In this document: one piece after another, positions 12,169 to 24,201 of the stretch
Layout: every line of letters starts with the position of its first letter
How positions within the stretch are numbered: position 1 is the stretch's first letter
NCBI RefSeq assembly: GCF_032062135.1
Contig: NC_092861.1
Coordinates: 121,653,060-121,717,059 of the forward strand
DNA length: 64,000 nucleotides
Source of the DNA: Pyxicephalus adspersus
Taxonomy: Eukaryota > Chordata > Amphibia > Anura > Pyxicephalidae
Direction of reading: 5' to 3'
Program-made: the position numbers and the translations under genes
The notes under the pieces: model-generated
Databases searched by the model: none
What the model was told of the DNA's origin: nothing
What the model saw: only the letters and a program-made list of their open reading frames with translations

Positions 12169-12231
12169 TTAACCATCCTTGCAGTTTTTTTTTGCCCGAG
12201 CGAAGGTCGGGCTTAACTGCAAGGTGGTTAA
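12169..12231. mobile_element. 63-bp TTAA-bounded palindromic MITE
   Basis: The unit begins TTAACCATCCTTGCAG and ends CTGCAAGGTGGTTAA, inverted copies with one mismatch. Inner arms TGCCCGAGC and GGTCGGGC also pair partially. Both ends are TTAA, consistent with a piggyBac-like target. It is unusually compact. Confidence 0.7.
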
Positions 12232-12456
12232 TGTACAGCACTGCATTATGTTGGAGCTTTCTAAATAAAGTTTAATATTAATACCTATTCATCAGTTTCA
12301 GTCATGAGTATCCAATACAAGCATTTAAGCCTTTGGGATAAGGTTTAGCAATGAAAAAATGTACTGTAGACTAGAGGCTGGAGTATTATTTTTTTCACCA
12401 ATCAACAAAATAATTCTAGTTTCTTCACAATATATATTTAGGCATGCATGTATATA

Positions 12457-12940
12457 CAGGTAGTCCCTGGGTCACATACGAGATAGGAGGTTGGTTCTTA
12501 AGTTGAATTTGTAAGTCGGAACAGGTACATTATTTTAATAAATACAATTAGGACAGATGTTTGTTTCAACATATTATTAGGCAGCATGGTGTCAGTTACT
12601 GTAAAAAATCCTCACTGTGAGTTAATCACAAACAAAGCTAAAAAAAATCTTTATGGAGCCTAGACATTCATTAACTTCTGGAGCAAGCTGTGCTTTGATA
12701 TGCAAAAAGAACAACTTCAGAGTTTGTCTTGGTCATTAAAGAGTTACAGGAGGCTGCAAAAGGCTCACCCCCTAAAATCACCAACAATCTCAGCTGTGTT
12801 TAGCAAAAAATTTCTTCTGCAAGTCATGCAAAGAGCCCCCTCCCCCCTTCAAGCCTCCATTCTTAACACAACAGCAGGGAAGCTTGTTCGTATCTAGGAG
12901 GCGTCCATATGTGGGATGTCCTTAACCCGGGGACTACCTG
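12457..12940. mobile_element. Mariner/Tc1-type nonautonomous element
   Basis: The 484-bp unit has terminal inverted repeats CAGGTAGTCCCTGGGT (left) and, read inward from the right, CAGGTAGTCCCCGGGT. It is flanked on both sides by TA (12455-12456 and 12941-12942), the target duplication of Tc1/mariner elements. Subterminal blocks with CATACGAGATAGGAGG and GTTCGTATCTAGGAGG also recur. Of the small open frames, one (12700-12897) lies inside the element and another begins at its right end; neither encodes a recognisable transposase. Confidence 0.8.
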
Positions 12941-12942
12941 TA

Positions 12943-14162
12943 TTGTGTTCTGGGCAGGCACAAAAGCAATTACCATTCAAAAGCTATAAAGAGTATTCAA
13001 GGTACTTTGAAATAGTATACTGTATGTTTAGGTTTTTTTTTTTTGTTTTACATTGGATCTTTGATGTGTTTCTCACTGTTTTTCTCACTGTGATCCTCTT
13101 CGGCCACTAACGTTACATTTTCCCAGTATCTAGGACTATTCTAGGTGGTGCTGGGAATAGAACTGGACTCTACAATATTTGGAGCATGCACTGTTCAGTG
13201 TAAGTAAAAAGACTAAAAACCATAAGCAAGGAGAAAAGTGTCTGATGGTATGTTTTGAAACATACCCCCAGTGTATGGTCAGGTATGAGTTAGACCTATT
13301 GGGACATTTAATACAATTTAAAATATATTATTTATTGCTTCAGCAAGTCACTAAGTAAAAGACTATATAAATGGACATTATTTAGACAGCTCTATCACTA
13401 TGATGTATGTATTATTACCACAGCTGTGGCTATGCTACACATTTCTCATTTTAGTGAAACATTCATCAAGTGTGGTATGTCATTATCATGCTGAAAAATC
13501 TCACCTTGTAATCTTTCATTGATTAATCAAATACTAAAAGCATGATATAATGAAATGACAATTATCTTCTATATGACGAATATCATCCTTTGATTTCTCT
13601 ACCTCCTAGTGAGAAGAAGCTTTTCTCGGCTCTAGAGTTGATAAGCCTAGACAAGGTACAAAGCTTTTTGAAGGTGCATGTTAAGCTCTTATATTATGGA
13701 CAATTAACTTTTGGGAGACGTAGTACTTGAGACAGGATTTCAAATGATCAAACAAGATTTTGCAATTTAGCTCTGTCTTGGTTTGAACAGGTTAGTATTA
13801 CATAAAAATAAAACAATTTTTTTGTGTGTTGAAACGAGACAATTCATACATTATTATAGTTTAAAAAAAAGAGAACCAGTCTGTAATTGGATTTTATTTT
13901 AAATTTAAATCCCCACCTTTGAAGTGAACCTGTTCATTACCAATGAAGGGCACAGCAACAGATTCAGTTTAATGCAATGGTCCCCATTACCACACACTTA
14001 TCCTTGTTTGTTTGCTCCACCAGTACTCTGTTTAGCTGCCAAAAGCTTGAGTATTGCTTTTTTTGGGCTTAGGTTGTAGCTTTTAGAGAAGGCCATTGTC
14101 TTTTGCCATGTGAGAACTCTGATGGCTGATGATTGCCCCATAGCTATCATATAGAGTAATGA
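12943..14162. other. Noncoding DNA
   Basis: No gene or recognisable repeat was seen. Confidence 0.45.
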
Positions 14163-14453
14163 TAAGGGTACATACACATCAGATTATTCTCGCCTGATAC
14201 GAGCTATCGGTCTCGGACTAGAATCTGACATCATGTCCTGACCGATCCATGAATGACACAGATGAACGACCGCCATGGACGTAAAGAAAAAAGAGGGCAG
14301 CAGGGTGTCGCTTGCTCATTCTCCCTCTCCATAGTGCAAAAAAGCACTGCATGTACAGCGCTCATTCATTCATCTTTCAGACGTTTGCCACTGAATACAT
14401 TCGTGAAAGATTATTTCCAATGACAGTAATCAAGTGTGTGTACATAGCTCAAG
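14163..14453. mobile_element. MITE, 'GTACACACGTG' family (copy 1)
   Basis: The left end GGGTACATACACATCAGATT and the right end (reverse complement GCTATGTACACACACTTGAT) are imperfect inverted repeats. They share the TACACAC core with the elements at 33274, 34599 and 52866. Subterminal 'GACCGATC' and 'GAACGA' phrases also recur across the family. This copy is the most diverged. No coding capacity. Confidence 0.6.
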
Positions 14454-14980
14454 TTAGCATAGTAGAAGTCAGATAAGTGTTAGGAAGGGATGGGTTCCGA
14501 TGGCTCCCAGTAGTTGGTACCTTGCCAGCCACTCCCCTACCCCAACCACTGTGCTGGTTACTAACAAACCAGTGTTCGAACATTGCACAGTGGGTAGTGC
14601 AATGCATTTCCTATGGCTGGTCAATAGTTAGATGCTACATATACCATCTTAACCAAGGCATGGCTCACATGAGAAAGCAGTAACTGTAACTTAAATTCAC
14701 TGCCCATCTGAACTAAACCTAAGTCATAAGCTCCTCTATAACTATTTTCTTTGTTCCTGGGAGCTGAACGAAGCAGTGGGAGAGTGTCAGAAAAGGTGCA
14801 TATGAACTGCTGGGGAGGACTCACAACAACAATATTGCTTGCTCTGCGTAGGCTGCTCTGAATTGTAATACTATTTAGCCTAACTTCTCAGGATTGGATC
14901 TGGAGGGGGGTAAAGCCAGACCCGAAACCAGTACATTTTATTTTGTTTTATCGAAAAGGAGAGTTTTTTTTTTGCACAGT

Positions 14981-15204
14981 GGTCCTGATTTATTAAAGCT
15001 CTCCAAAACTAAAAAGGATACACTTTTATCAGTGAAGCTCGGTGATCCAGCAAACCTGGAGTGGATCCGGTCCAGGATTTAAAATATTTGCGAGCAATTA
15101 GCAAATGTATTTAAAGAAATCCATTCTAGGTTTGCTGGATAACCCAGCTACACCGATTAAACTGTATCCTCTCCAGCCTTGGAGAGCTTTCATAAATCAG
15201 GCTC
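14981..15204. mobile_element. Palindromic MITE, 'CCTGATTTATTAAAGC' family (copy 1)
   Basis: Both halves are inverted copies. The left reads TCCTGATTTATTAAAGCTCT and the right end reads AGAGCTTTCATAAATCAGG. Inner paired blocks contain GGTGATCCAGCAAACCTGGA and its inverse. The same structure occurs at 16627, 32117 and 49671. Confidence 0.85.
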
Positions 15205-16033
15205 AGTACAAGCAAGAAAAAGGCACATTTGTTTTATTTAACTTTTACTTTATTTCATAACATTCTGAATAAATGCACTGTAGTAACATGTTCAGACCCT
15301 GCAGGATCAAAGCTGTGAAGTATTGAGGTGTTATGGAGAACATAGATCATGTATGTTATTCTCTGACTTGTGATTGTTTTGATTTTCGAATCGCGTGACT
15401 GCACAAAATGCTTCCTGGACTTTCAGAGTTTCCATTTACTATTTGTTTAGAGGCAACCAACTTTACATAGAATACAATGTGTAAAGCAGCAATGTATATT
15501 GTGTATATAAACAGCATAATACAACAGCTGTTCAGATCCTTCTTGGTGTCTAGCAAGTAAAGGATTACGGAAAGCAAAATCCCTGAATGATTGTGATCTT
15601 CTCAGAAAATGTTGTGTTCACAAGATGAATTATCACAGCTCCATCTAACACAAGGGGTGAAATGTGGTCTTACTTGACATTTTTTTGTGTCATTAATAAT
15701 GAATGGGCCCTGTTATACAGGAAACAAGACCACAAGGTTTGAGAACAATTTAAATGAATGTCTAAACCTCTTAAATGTAGCTTTTAGGCCTAACACACGG
15801 TGCCATCATTGTAAGGATTTGCAGTCCCTGTTGTCCCTTTACTTTGGGTGTTTGTTTGCCAGACTTGTTTCAGGTAACATGCTAAATTGGCTATTCATAC
15901 CCGCCAATGTCAACTGGACTGGTATAACAAATAAACATTTTGTCATAACGTGTTGTGTCTCTGTCCTCCACTTCTGTTTAGACATTGACAAAGCACAGTC
16001 AGTGATGTCAGCCACTCGCTCTAAATATCTGTA
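15205..16033. other. Noncoding DNA
   Basis: No gene was seen. The plus-strand open frame from 15687 runs into the N gap and owes most of its length to it. It has no recognisable domain. Confidence 0.45.
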
Positions 16034-16540
16034 NNNNNNNNNNNNNNNNNNNNNNNNNNNNNNNNNNNNNNNNNNNNNNNNNNNNNNNNNNNNNNNNNNN
16101 NNNNNNNNNNNNNNNNNNNNNNNNNNNNNNNNNNNNNNNNNNNNNNNNNNNNNNNNNNNNNNNNNNNNNNNNNNNNNNNNNNNNNNNNNNNNNNNNNNNN
16201 NNNNNNNNNNNNNNNNNNNNNNNNNNNNNNNNNNNNNNNNNNNNNNNNNNNNNNNNNNNNNNNNNNNNNNNNNNNNNNNNNNNNNNNNNNNNNNNNNNNN
16301 NNNNNNNNNNNNNNNNNNNNNNNNNNNNNNNNNNNNNNNNNNNNNNNNNNNNNNNNNNNNNNNNNNNNNNNNNNNNNNNNNNNNNNNNNNNNNNNNNNNN
16401 NNNNNNNNNNNNNNNNNNNNNNNNNNNNNNNNNNNNNNNNNNNNNNNNNNNNNNNNNNNNNNNNNNNNNNNNNNNNNNNNNNNNNNNNNNNNNNNNNNNN
16501 NNNNNNNNNNNNNNNNNNNNNNNNNNNNNNNNNNNNNNNN
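16034..16540. other. Assembly gap (507 N)
   Basis: This is a run of N directly bordered on the right by a repeat ('AACAGGCAGGTATA') also found near 26.34 kb. Confidence 0.99.
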
Positions 16541-16626
16541 GAATGTGAACAGGCAGGTATATTTTTTTATTGTAGAAAGAACATCACCTGTCTTTTCCGC
16601 AGTATTGAACCTACCTGCTCGCAATA
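16541..16626. repeat. 'AACAGGCAGGT...TTATTGYAGAAAGAAC' repeat fragment
   Basis: The sequence matches the block at 26337-26420 (GGAACAGGCAGTTCTTTATT then GCAGAAAGAACAG). The copy is cut by the gap on its left and by the next MITE on its right. Confidence 0.55.
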
Positions 16627-16827
16627 GGCCTGATTTATTAAAGCACTTTAATCAGTAAAGCTAAGTGATCCAACAAACCAGGAATATATTTTTTAAAAGT
16701 AATTTGCAATTTGTTAGCAAATGTTTTCAATCCTGGACCAGATCCATTCCAGGTTTGCTGGATCACACAGGTTTACTAATGAAAATGTTTCTTCTCCATC
16801 CTTGGAAAGCTTTAATAAATCAGGCCC
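16627..16827. mobile_element. Palindromic MITE, 'CCTGATTTATTAAAGC' family (copy 2)
   Basis: It starts GGCCTGATTTATTAAAGC and ends GCTTTAATAAATCAGGCC. Internal GATCCAACAAACCAGGAA pairs with TCCAGGTTTGCTGGATC. The left arm carries a deletion of about 20 bases relative to copy 4. Confidence 0.85.
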
Positions 16828-17847
16828 TTTGTGTCTACTTTATTGTGTCCATTATACCGCACATTGCTATGATGTATTATATTTTTTGAAATCATTTGTG
16901 CTAAAGGAAAAATCTGATTTCTTTTTCATTTTTTTTTAATTGAAAAACCTTTTATATTTTTTGTTTTTATTTTTCACTTAGTTTGGTCCAATACAAGCAT
17001 TTTAGCCTTTCGGGTAAGGTATAGCAGTAGAAAACAAGGGAGAGTTAAGAATAGGCTATTATATAATTTTACTGGTGCTTTTACTTCTTGGCTGGAATAC
17101 CTTGTCATGAAATCTGTTAATTGACATATATCTTTTATGATTGCCTTTCTACAAGCTCATGTTCCTTCATCAGAGACAGAATTCAGTAGTTGCCCAGTGA
17201 GCTCCAGCCAGCAGAGAGAGAGCATTGACACTAACACATTGACAATTAATGTCTCTTTCAGAAGAGCAGTTGCTACATTTTATAAATTGTCAGTGAATGT
17301 ATCTGTCATCACAGCCATTTGTGAAAGTCGTTTAGCTGTCATAATGTTTCACACCCACAAAGCGCATTTAGATACAGTACCAGTATGCAGTCAATGTGAT
17401 CTTGTTGCATTCATCAGTCTTTTGTTGTTCTACTTGTTATTTTAAGATTTAACATACTGGAGTATTTTGTCTTTCTGAAATATTTAACAAAACACTGAGA
17501 ATAATATCTCTGTAGCATTGCTAAAACAGTATTTCCCATTCAACGACAACGTTGCTTTGAAAATAGGATATAGTTGTCGTAAAAAAATAAATCATGCGAA
17601 CAAAAGAATGTCTAGCAGACTTTATGTATGTAAAAAGAAGAGGCATTGGTGTAACATAAATTGGTAACTGATGACAGTAAACTGCACTGTTTAAGGAGAT
17701 GCGTGCAGGGTGCTAATGGATAAAAATACATACATGAAATAATTATATATAATAATATAACATTGTATCATAAAAAGTATATATTATTATTATATATTAA
17801 ATCTGAATTCCAGGCAGACAACTAAATTCACACATGATAAATACATG
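16828..17847. other. Noncoding DNA
   Basis: No gene was seen. The 102-codon plus-strand open frame at 17137-17445 lacks any motif I recognise and has no convincing splice context. Confidence 0.4.
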
Positions 17848-18176
17848 TTATTATTATTATTATTATTATTAATATTATTACACAATATTTATATAGCACC
17901 AACATATTACGCAGCGCTTTACAAAGTCCATATTCATGTCACTAACTGTTCCTCAAGAAGGCTCACAATCTAATGTCCTTACCCCAGTCATATATTGATG
18001 TCTTTATGTATGTTAATCTCTAATACAGTCCAAGGTCAATTTAGTTTTTTTGGGGGGGAAGTCAATTAAGCTAACTGCTTGAAATGTGGGAGGCAACCAG
18101 AGTACCCGGAGGAAACCCACACAAACACAGGGAGAACCTGCAAACTCTATGCATATAGTGTCCTGGCCGAGATATG
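17848..18176 (+). repeat. (TTA)n plus 'TATATAGCACCAACATATTACGC' vertebrate repeat
   Basis: A (TTA)n tract leads into TATATAGCACCAACATATTA, then GCAGCGCTTTACAAAG and AAGGCTCACAATCTAATG. The far end reads GAGTACCCGGAGGAAACCCA followed by AACACAGGGAGAACCTGCAA. These phrases are familiar from a widespread fish/amphibian interspersed repeat. I do not assign it to a superfamily. Shorter relatives are at 8660 and 40355. Confidence 0.7.
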
Positions 18177-18294
18177 TAATCTGTTTTACCTGCCAAAGGA
18201 CATTTATTTTGTCATACAAAATATACATCTAAGCCCCACATTCTACTAAAGGAGGAAGCCTGAATTTCCTTGTAGTTTCATTTTCACAAAAAAT

Positions 18295-18374
18295 CATCTA
18301 ATATGGTACGGGGGTACTATATTAGATGAGAAACCCCCATATTAGGTGAAAATATTATCTAATATGGAGGTTTC
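18295..18374. repeat. Two adjacent hairpins sharing a stem sequence
   Basis: Hairpin 1: CATCTAATATGGTAC (18295-18309) pairs with GTACTATATTAGATG (18314-18328), one mismatch. Hairpin 2: GAAACCCCCATATTAGGT (18330-18347) pairs with ATCTAATATGGAGGTTTC (18357-18374), two mismatches. Both hold the CTAATAT core, so four related half-sites lie in 80 bases. Probably the terminal structure of a foldback element. Confidence 0.75.
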
Positions 18375-18389
18375 CCACGATATCTACAT

Positions 18390-20400
18390 CAACAATATGG
18401 TAAAATTACAATCTTTTATTGAAATTATTCTCTATAAACAAACTTTGTAACTTGTATCGATATTCTCAATGTTTTGAATAATTTTAGATAACCAAAACTA
18501 TCTGTTTATCTCCACATATCAACAAATTGCAAATCCATTACATATTTGACATAGCATACACATACAAAATATACAAATTTGTAACACACCATAAAAGCTT
18601 AAGTAACAAAAGTACCACTACAGATGATGACGCATTTCGCAGAACAATGTCTGCTTTATCAGATCAAGGTACTCTGAAGTTGAGAAAGATATAAGCAAAA
18701 TACTTTTGACAAAAATGAAATAAAACAATTAAAGCCACTTACATTTTTATCATCCTTTAACCTTCACCTTCATACCACACATATATTTTATAAAGGTTAA
18801 ACATATAATTTATCTCATATTATCATTATGTAACTACTGGAATTCAAATGACACCATACTGAGGACCATTCAAAAGTTTCTATATCCCCAATACTTCAAG
18901 TATATGGTAAAGACACTATCTACTTGCATACACTTTCCCTCTCCCCATCACTGGACAGAAAAAAAAGAGAAGCAGCACACTATTCACATCAAATGTATCA
19001 TTCTGCCATCTTCATCCATCAGCATGCTCCATGCATTTCAATGGTGCAGCCTCCTCCTACCCCTCTCTTAATTATGTAGTACAGGCTGTACGGTAGACCT
19101 TAAGTGGCTAATACTTGACACTTGTGCTGCATGTATTAAACAAAATTAAATGAAAGTAGTATAACCTAATTATTTTTGTCTCTTTTACTTCTTCCTTGAA
19201 TTCAGCTTTAAACATATACAATTGGTCACTAATCAACTCTGTACAGTGTCAACCTTTACTGTTGGACAAGTCCCAATACATATTTAGGGCTTGCTTTACT
19301 TGACCAAATGTTTTGCAGTTTTCTTCCTCATATTCTTTATTGTCACTACATGTAAATTCAGGATATCTAAATGTCCCTAAATATTGCACATCTCTCTTTG
19401 TTTAAAGTTACGGCTACATTGGCAACTTTAATGCAGAACTTTAGTTCCACTTGCAAAAGGACATTTTTTCCTTGGTGAAGATTGGTGTATTAGGGAAACT
19501 TCCACTAATTTGGCTTAACATACGAGTGTTCACCAACAAATGTTTAGGTTGAATTTAAAGCAACTGTCTGGAGAAATCCTAAACAAATCCACCCAATCTA
19601 TATTTATAGTCTTTATCATTGCTATTTCCAAAAATATTGCTAATTTAAAAATTGTTGGGAATTTTTTATTTTTTTCTTTCACATAGGTATTTTAGTAATA
19701 GTAAGTAATGATTTATATTTACATTTACAATTAGTAGGAGGAACTCTAGGCCTGAGAGCTACAAAAAATGCCCTATATGTACAGTATTGTTGATGGATCA
19801 AAAGGTTCTGATAGGCCTTCATGAACTTTGGTGCTTGAGCTACAGATCCTAACTTCTACTCTGGTTATCACTGTAGTATGTCCTCTGATTTCGATTGCTC
19901 GCCCATCTACCAAGTTTTCCAACTTGTCATTAGTTTGTTGCGTGATTATTTGGTACAGAGCTAAGGTTTCTTCTGCTGCAGCACTTATGAGTGTAAGGAT
20001 GCAGCTACACTTGATTTGCATGTTTGCCAGTGTTGTTTGCCCTTGAAAACGAGGAAGCTTTTCTTTAGCCATATTGTGGACATAGATGCAGATTAGAATT
20101 ATCTCTACCAAAAAATCTGATACTTACCTGCGCTGTTGGGGGATCTGGTAGTCCATCCCCATTTCCCATTCTTGCACCAGCTCTAAGAATTTATGAGGAG
20201 GTAGTAGAAATGGGATCTAATGTATCACCGTAACATATCTCAATCCATCTCCTGAAAAAGCAACTTATGTATGTGAAACGCGTCAAGGAAGATTTGAGAT
20301 TTGTGATAAACAATTTAGGAGCTTTTTAATATGTATTTTTATTATTATTAATAAATCACATGTTTTTACATAATCTGGATCATCGCATCCCCATTGGAGT
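18390..20400. other. Noncoding region bounded by inverted 'GCGAAAYGCGTC' motifs
   Basis: At about 18635-18668 the minus strand reads CTGATAAAGCAGACA then CTGCGAAATGCGTCA. At 20252-20285 the plus strand reads CTGAAAAAGCAACTTA then GTGAAACGCGTCAAGG. The two are in inverted orientation about 1.6 kb apart, like the closer pair at 33.7/34.25 kb, so the interval may be one old nonautonomous element. The 112-codon minus-strand frame at 19773-20111 has no motif I recognise. Confidence 0.35.
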
Positions 20401-22118
20401 CTGTATGGTTTTGTGTTGTAATAATATGTGATGTGGCAGTATTCCCTAAAAGGTTACATTGATGCGGGACACTTAATTTTGTGTTTTAATTGTTTCGTCT
20501 TAGTTACTCAATGGCTGACCATTAAAACACAAGAACCATGCCTTGTTGATTGTACCACATTGAAATCCATATTTATTTGCAGCATTCCTGGTCCCTGCAG
20601 CTCACTGCATGCCTACTATTCATAAAACAGTGGATCTATGTGTAACAAACATATTGCTGTTTAGATTTATAAAGACTGACTGAAGCAACCTGTCAAATCA
20701 TACCTTTCACTTTTCTGGGGCATTTTTGAAAATAAGTTAGCACATCATTAGTTGCTTTGCACAACATGTTTATTGCTTCATTTGCTTCAGTTTTGTTTAT
20801 AAATCAGCTACTGTAATGTTTAATTAACTAACCAAATAAATCCGGTGTCTGTCATTCTCTACTTGTCTTGCCAAGGGCATGTCATGCAGCCAAGAACTTG
20901 ATCATGTCATAGAATTAAAAGAACAGTTGTACAATATCCATACATCCTCTACAGAATGAGAAGACTAAGACATCTGTCTTCATGTCTTGTTTGTTTGACT
21001 TCTGCCATCATAAAACATACATGTATCAACATATTTGTAAACTCGGCTCGTCGAAGGATCCAAGCATGCCTCTTTATTCTCTTTTCTTGCTTTATTTGCG
21101 CAATATCATGCATGGAAATGTAATGAGACCTAATAAATAAACTCTTCATGGTTTGTGCATTTCGCTGCATTTGCAAACACCCTTGTCAGTTTGGATACCC
21201 ACTAAATTTGAAGGGTGTGAGTGTTTAAACAGTCTATTACACGCCTTGTTGGGCTTTGTTGCTTGCTTGACCCTTTGCAGCCTTCTACAGTCAACTGTTT
21301 GTTAAAGTTTTCAAAGGATTTTTTTTCCTTTCGAAAATCTGTGGGAAAACACTCTTTAGAGTATAGTAAATCTTGAGTTTAGCAAACTTCTTAACACAAA
21401 ATCTTTCTTATCCGCAACTATGTCACAGTATTGTCACATTTTATTTACAGTAAAATTAATATTGGTGCTGGTATTTATTTGAAGCTCTCTAATACTAATA
21501 TACATCTTGTAACATCAACCTGTTCATCTGCAAACAATATTTCATGTTTGGTGTTAAAGCGAATGTAAACTCTGCTGGCGGCTGTCTGGGTTGTGCCATA
21601 TTGTGCAAATATGCTCAGATTTGCAGCCACCAGTATTTATCATTACTCTAGAGGTGCCACTGTTATCTTCGCCCACTCCTCTTTCAGATTAGGGGTTGTT
21701 GGCCATGTGCACTAGTTAGGTTGGGATACTGTAACCCCCGAATTGCACAGGAGCTACTTTATTTCAGCAGGAAATCTGTGCAACGGAAAAAGAAAAATTT
21801 ATAACAGATTACCCCTACTTGGTTGTTATAGCTCCTAATCTTATTTTTTAGGCTTTTTTCATTGATTTTTAGGGTCAGCCTGTGAAGAACATACTTCCTA
21901 TCCTAGACTGACAAAACACACTCATTATACTGTGAAGATAGAGAAGTAGCCTTGTGATATTAACACATAACTCACCTTTTATATCCATAACAAAGGTGAG
22001 AGTGTTCTGTAGTTCAGAGAAAGGCAGAAAGTTAAAAATGCTTTAACTAACTCAGGCACACAGCACAAGATAAACAGGAATTTTTGCACTTGTCAAACAG
22101 AATTACTAAACACTTTTA
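20401..22118. other. Noncoding DNA
   Basis: No gene was seen. A 'TAAAGCGAATGTAAACTC' edge near 21556 suggests an old repeat of the AAGYGGAAYTAAACCC type. Confidence 0.4.
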
Positions 22119-22240
22119 GGCAACAGAGAATCGGACATTCCCTCAATCATTGCCTCGTGGGAATCTTCCAAGTCCAATGGCAGTAACTGATTCCCACCAG
22201 AAAATGTTTGATAGAATGTCAGATTCCCTGTTGTGTAAAT
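22119..22240. mobile_element. Small palindromic MITE
   Basis: The left arm AGGCAACAGAGAATCGGACA pairs with the right arm TGTCAGATTCCCTGTTGTG, followed by less perfect pairing inward. About 50 bases separate the arms. No target duplication could be defined with confidence. Confidence 0.55.
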
Positions 22241-24201
22241 AGAGCTGTTAATGGTATATTTTACTGATCAAAAGTGAGCAAATGAGAAAAGTTATTGACA
22301 TTTTATCAAATTTATTAATCCATTTGGAATATAAAACACTTAGATAGGCATGAAAATGTAATATGGAGATATGATATAACAAGAGCCATATGCTTTATAT
22401 TCTGAAGATACATACAGTTGGCACCATGTTGTTTTTTTCACCTGATTTTCGAGAACTAGAAGTTCTGGGAACACTCTATCCTTAACTGCAAGAGAAGCAA
22501 AGATGTGAATATGTATTTTGTGAATTATCAGAGGTTTACATATTAGGACTACATGGATGCTTTGATGGGCAGCATTAGGAATCCCCAAGATATTGATAAA
22601 TACTGTTTTTGTTGTTGTTTTTCTGATTTCCCCCCCTTTGTGTATAACTTGGTGAATAGCCTCCAATGTGGGAAAAAAAAAAAACTCTACATAATAAGGA
22701 GTTAAATCTCTGAAGAGTTATCATTCTCATATGATCCTTGGATGATATGCTCAGTGGGGGTGTGGGCATTACAACAAAGGAATTATTGGTGGTTGTTCCT
22801 CATGGGCTGGAGGAGGAAAATAATTTTCACTGTTTCTTTATTAAAGTAGGAACTAGTGCCTTGGTACTTCCCTGGTTTCTGTTTTGCATGGCCCATTTTA
22901 GAAGCACATGGCTCATTAGACTTCTTTTTATTACAATGGAATTTGGAGGGCCCTGTAACAATTTTGTTGTTAAAAGTCCAATGGTTTTTAAATCTAGCTA
23001 TGATAAGGATATTTAGGAACTAAATCAGGGGGAAGAACTTTTTTTTTATCATCAGTATGTTCACCATTTTTGTGCATGAGTCTTTTATTAAAATAACATC
23101 TGGTAATTCCTGCCATGTAGGCACTTGTTCGGGCAGTTTCTGTATAGGGGGACAGCACATGTTGGGGGAGGAATGGGTGTTGGCAGGGGGGAAGGGTTTT
23201 TCTGGTGATGTTTTGCTGGTCAAGGTTTTTGTTGGGTAGGGTTGCTGGCGAGGTTGGGGATTTTTGCTAGGCGTGGTGATGTGGGAGTAATTTTTGTTGT
23301 TAGAAGGGACATGTTAGAAGGAATTTTGGTTGTAAAGTTTTATAATTGTCCATTTGTTGTCTGCATATTCTGTGCTCGTGACAGCTCATTGTTTCCATAT
23401 TGCTTCTTGTGTATTATCACATTTGCTGGTTTGTTGTCTACATACAATTTTTTGTTTCCTGTTTATTTTAATTGTGTGCATTTGTTATTTGAATATTGTC
23501 ACATTGTATTTTTGAAATATCTGCTTTTATTTACATTTAAAATGGTGATAATAAATATACAAATTATTTCAGTCATAAATTTATTTAATCAAACATAATA
23601 ACATTGGAGTTATTATGGAGTTTTGAGCCAATCAGATATGCTACAGCCACATGTGCTGACAAGGAATGTACCAATAGGAAAAACAAGCAGTTGAATACCT
23701 CAGAATTGTGTTAATGCTGTCCAGTCACAAGATGAAGGCAGGGGGGTGACCAAACAGTATTGCCTAACTGCATTAGGGGAAAAGTCAGGTCATAGGGCTA
23801 GGAAAATTTGGGGTTTGAGTTCAATCCCACAGCGGTTTCGACTTTAGCTGTTTGACATTTATTATTCCCACAAACTTATAATGGAATTTCAAGCTAACAA
23901 ACTTTGTAATATGTACCTTGCCAACCTTTTGGTTGATAAGGTTACCTTTGACTGTGAACTCCTTATTAAGGTGTTCAATCTCTTTGAACAGGGTGGAACC
24001 ATCAACACAAACCTTACTCCGACTGGGGACATGTGAGCTTCATAGCACTGACTGTGATACATCAGGCTGCCTGCTTATGGGACAGAAGAAGGAGCTTTTA
24101 GAGACTGTGCATAAGAATATCTCCCCCACTTTAGCACTGCATTATCATATGTTAATAAATATGATATAAATATGTGCATTTTACAACATATGGCAATACC
24201 T
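22241..24201. other. Noncoding DNA with G+T-rich stretch
   Basis: From about 22735 to 23420 the plus strand is strongly G and T rich, for example TGGGGGTGTGGG and GGTTGCTGGCGAGGTTGGGG. This creates open frames without coding hallmarks. No repeat family or gene was recognised. Confidence 0.4.

Noticed and set aside
12700..12897. Small plus-strand open frame
   Set aside because: It lies inside a TA-flanked mariner-type nonautonomous element and has no transposase motif.
15687..16658. 323-codon plus-strand open frame
   Set aside because: More than half of it is a run of N. The readable part has no domain and its end runs into a MITE.
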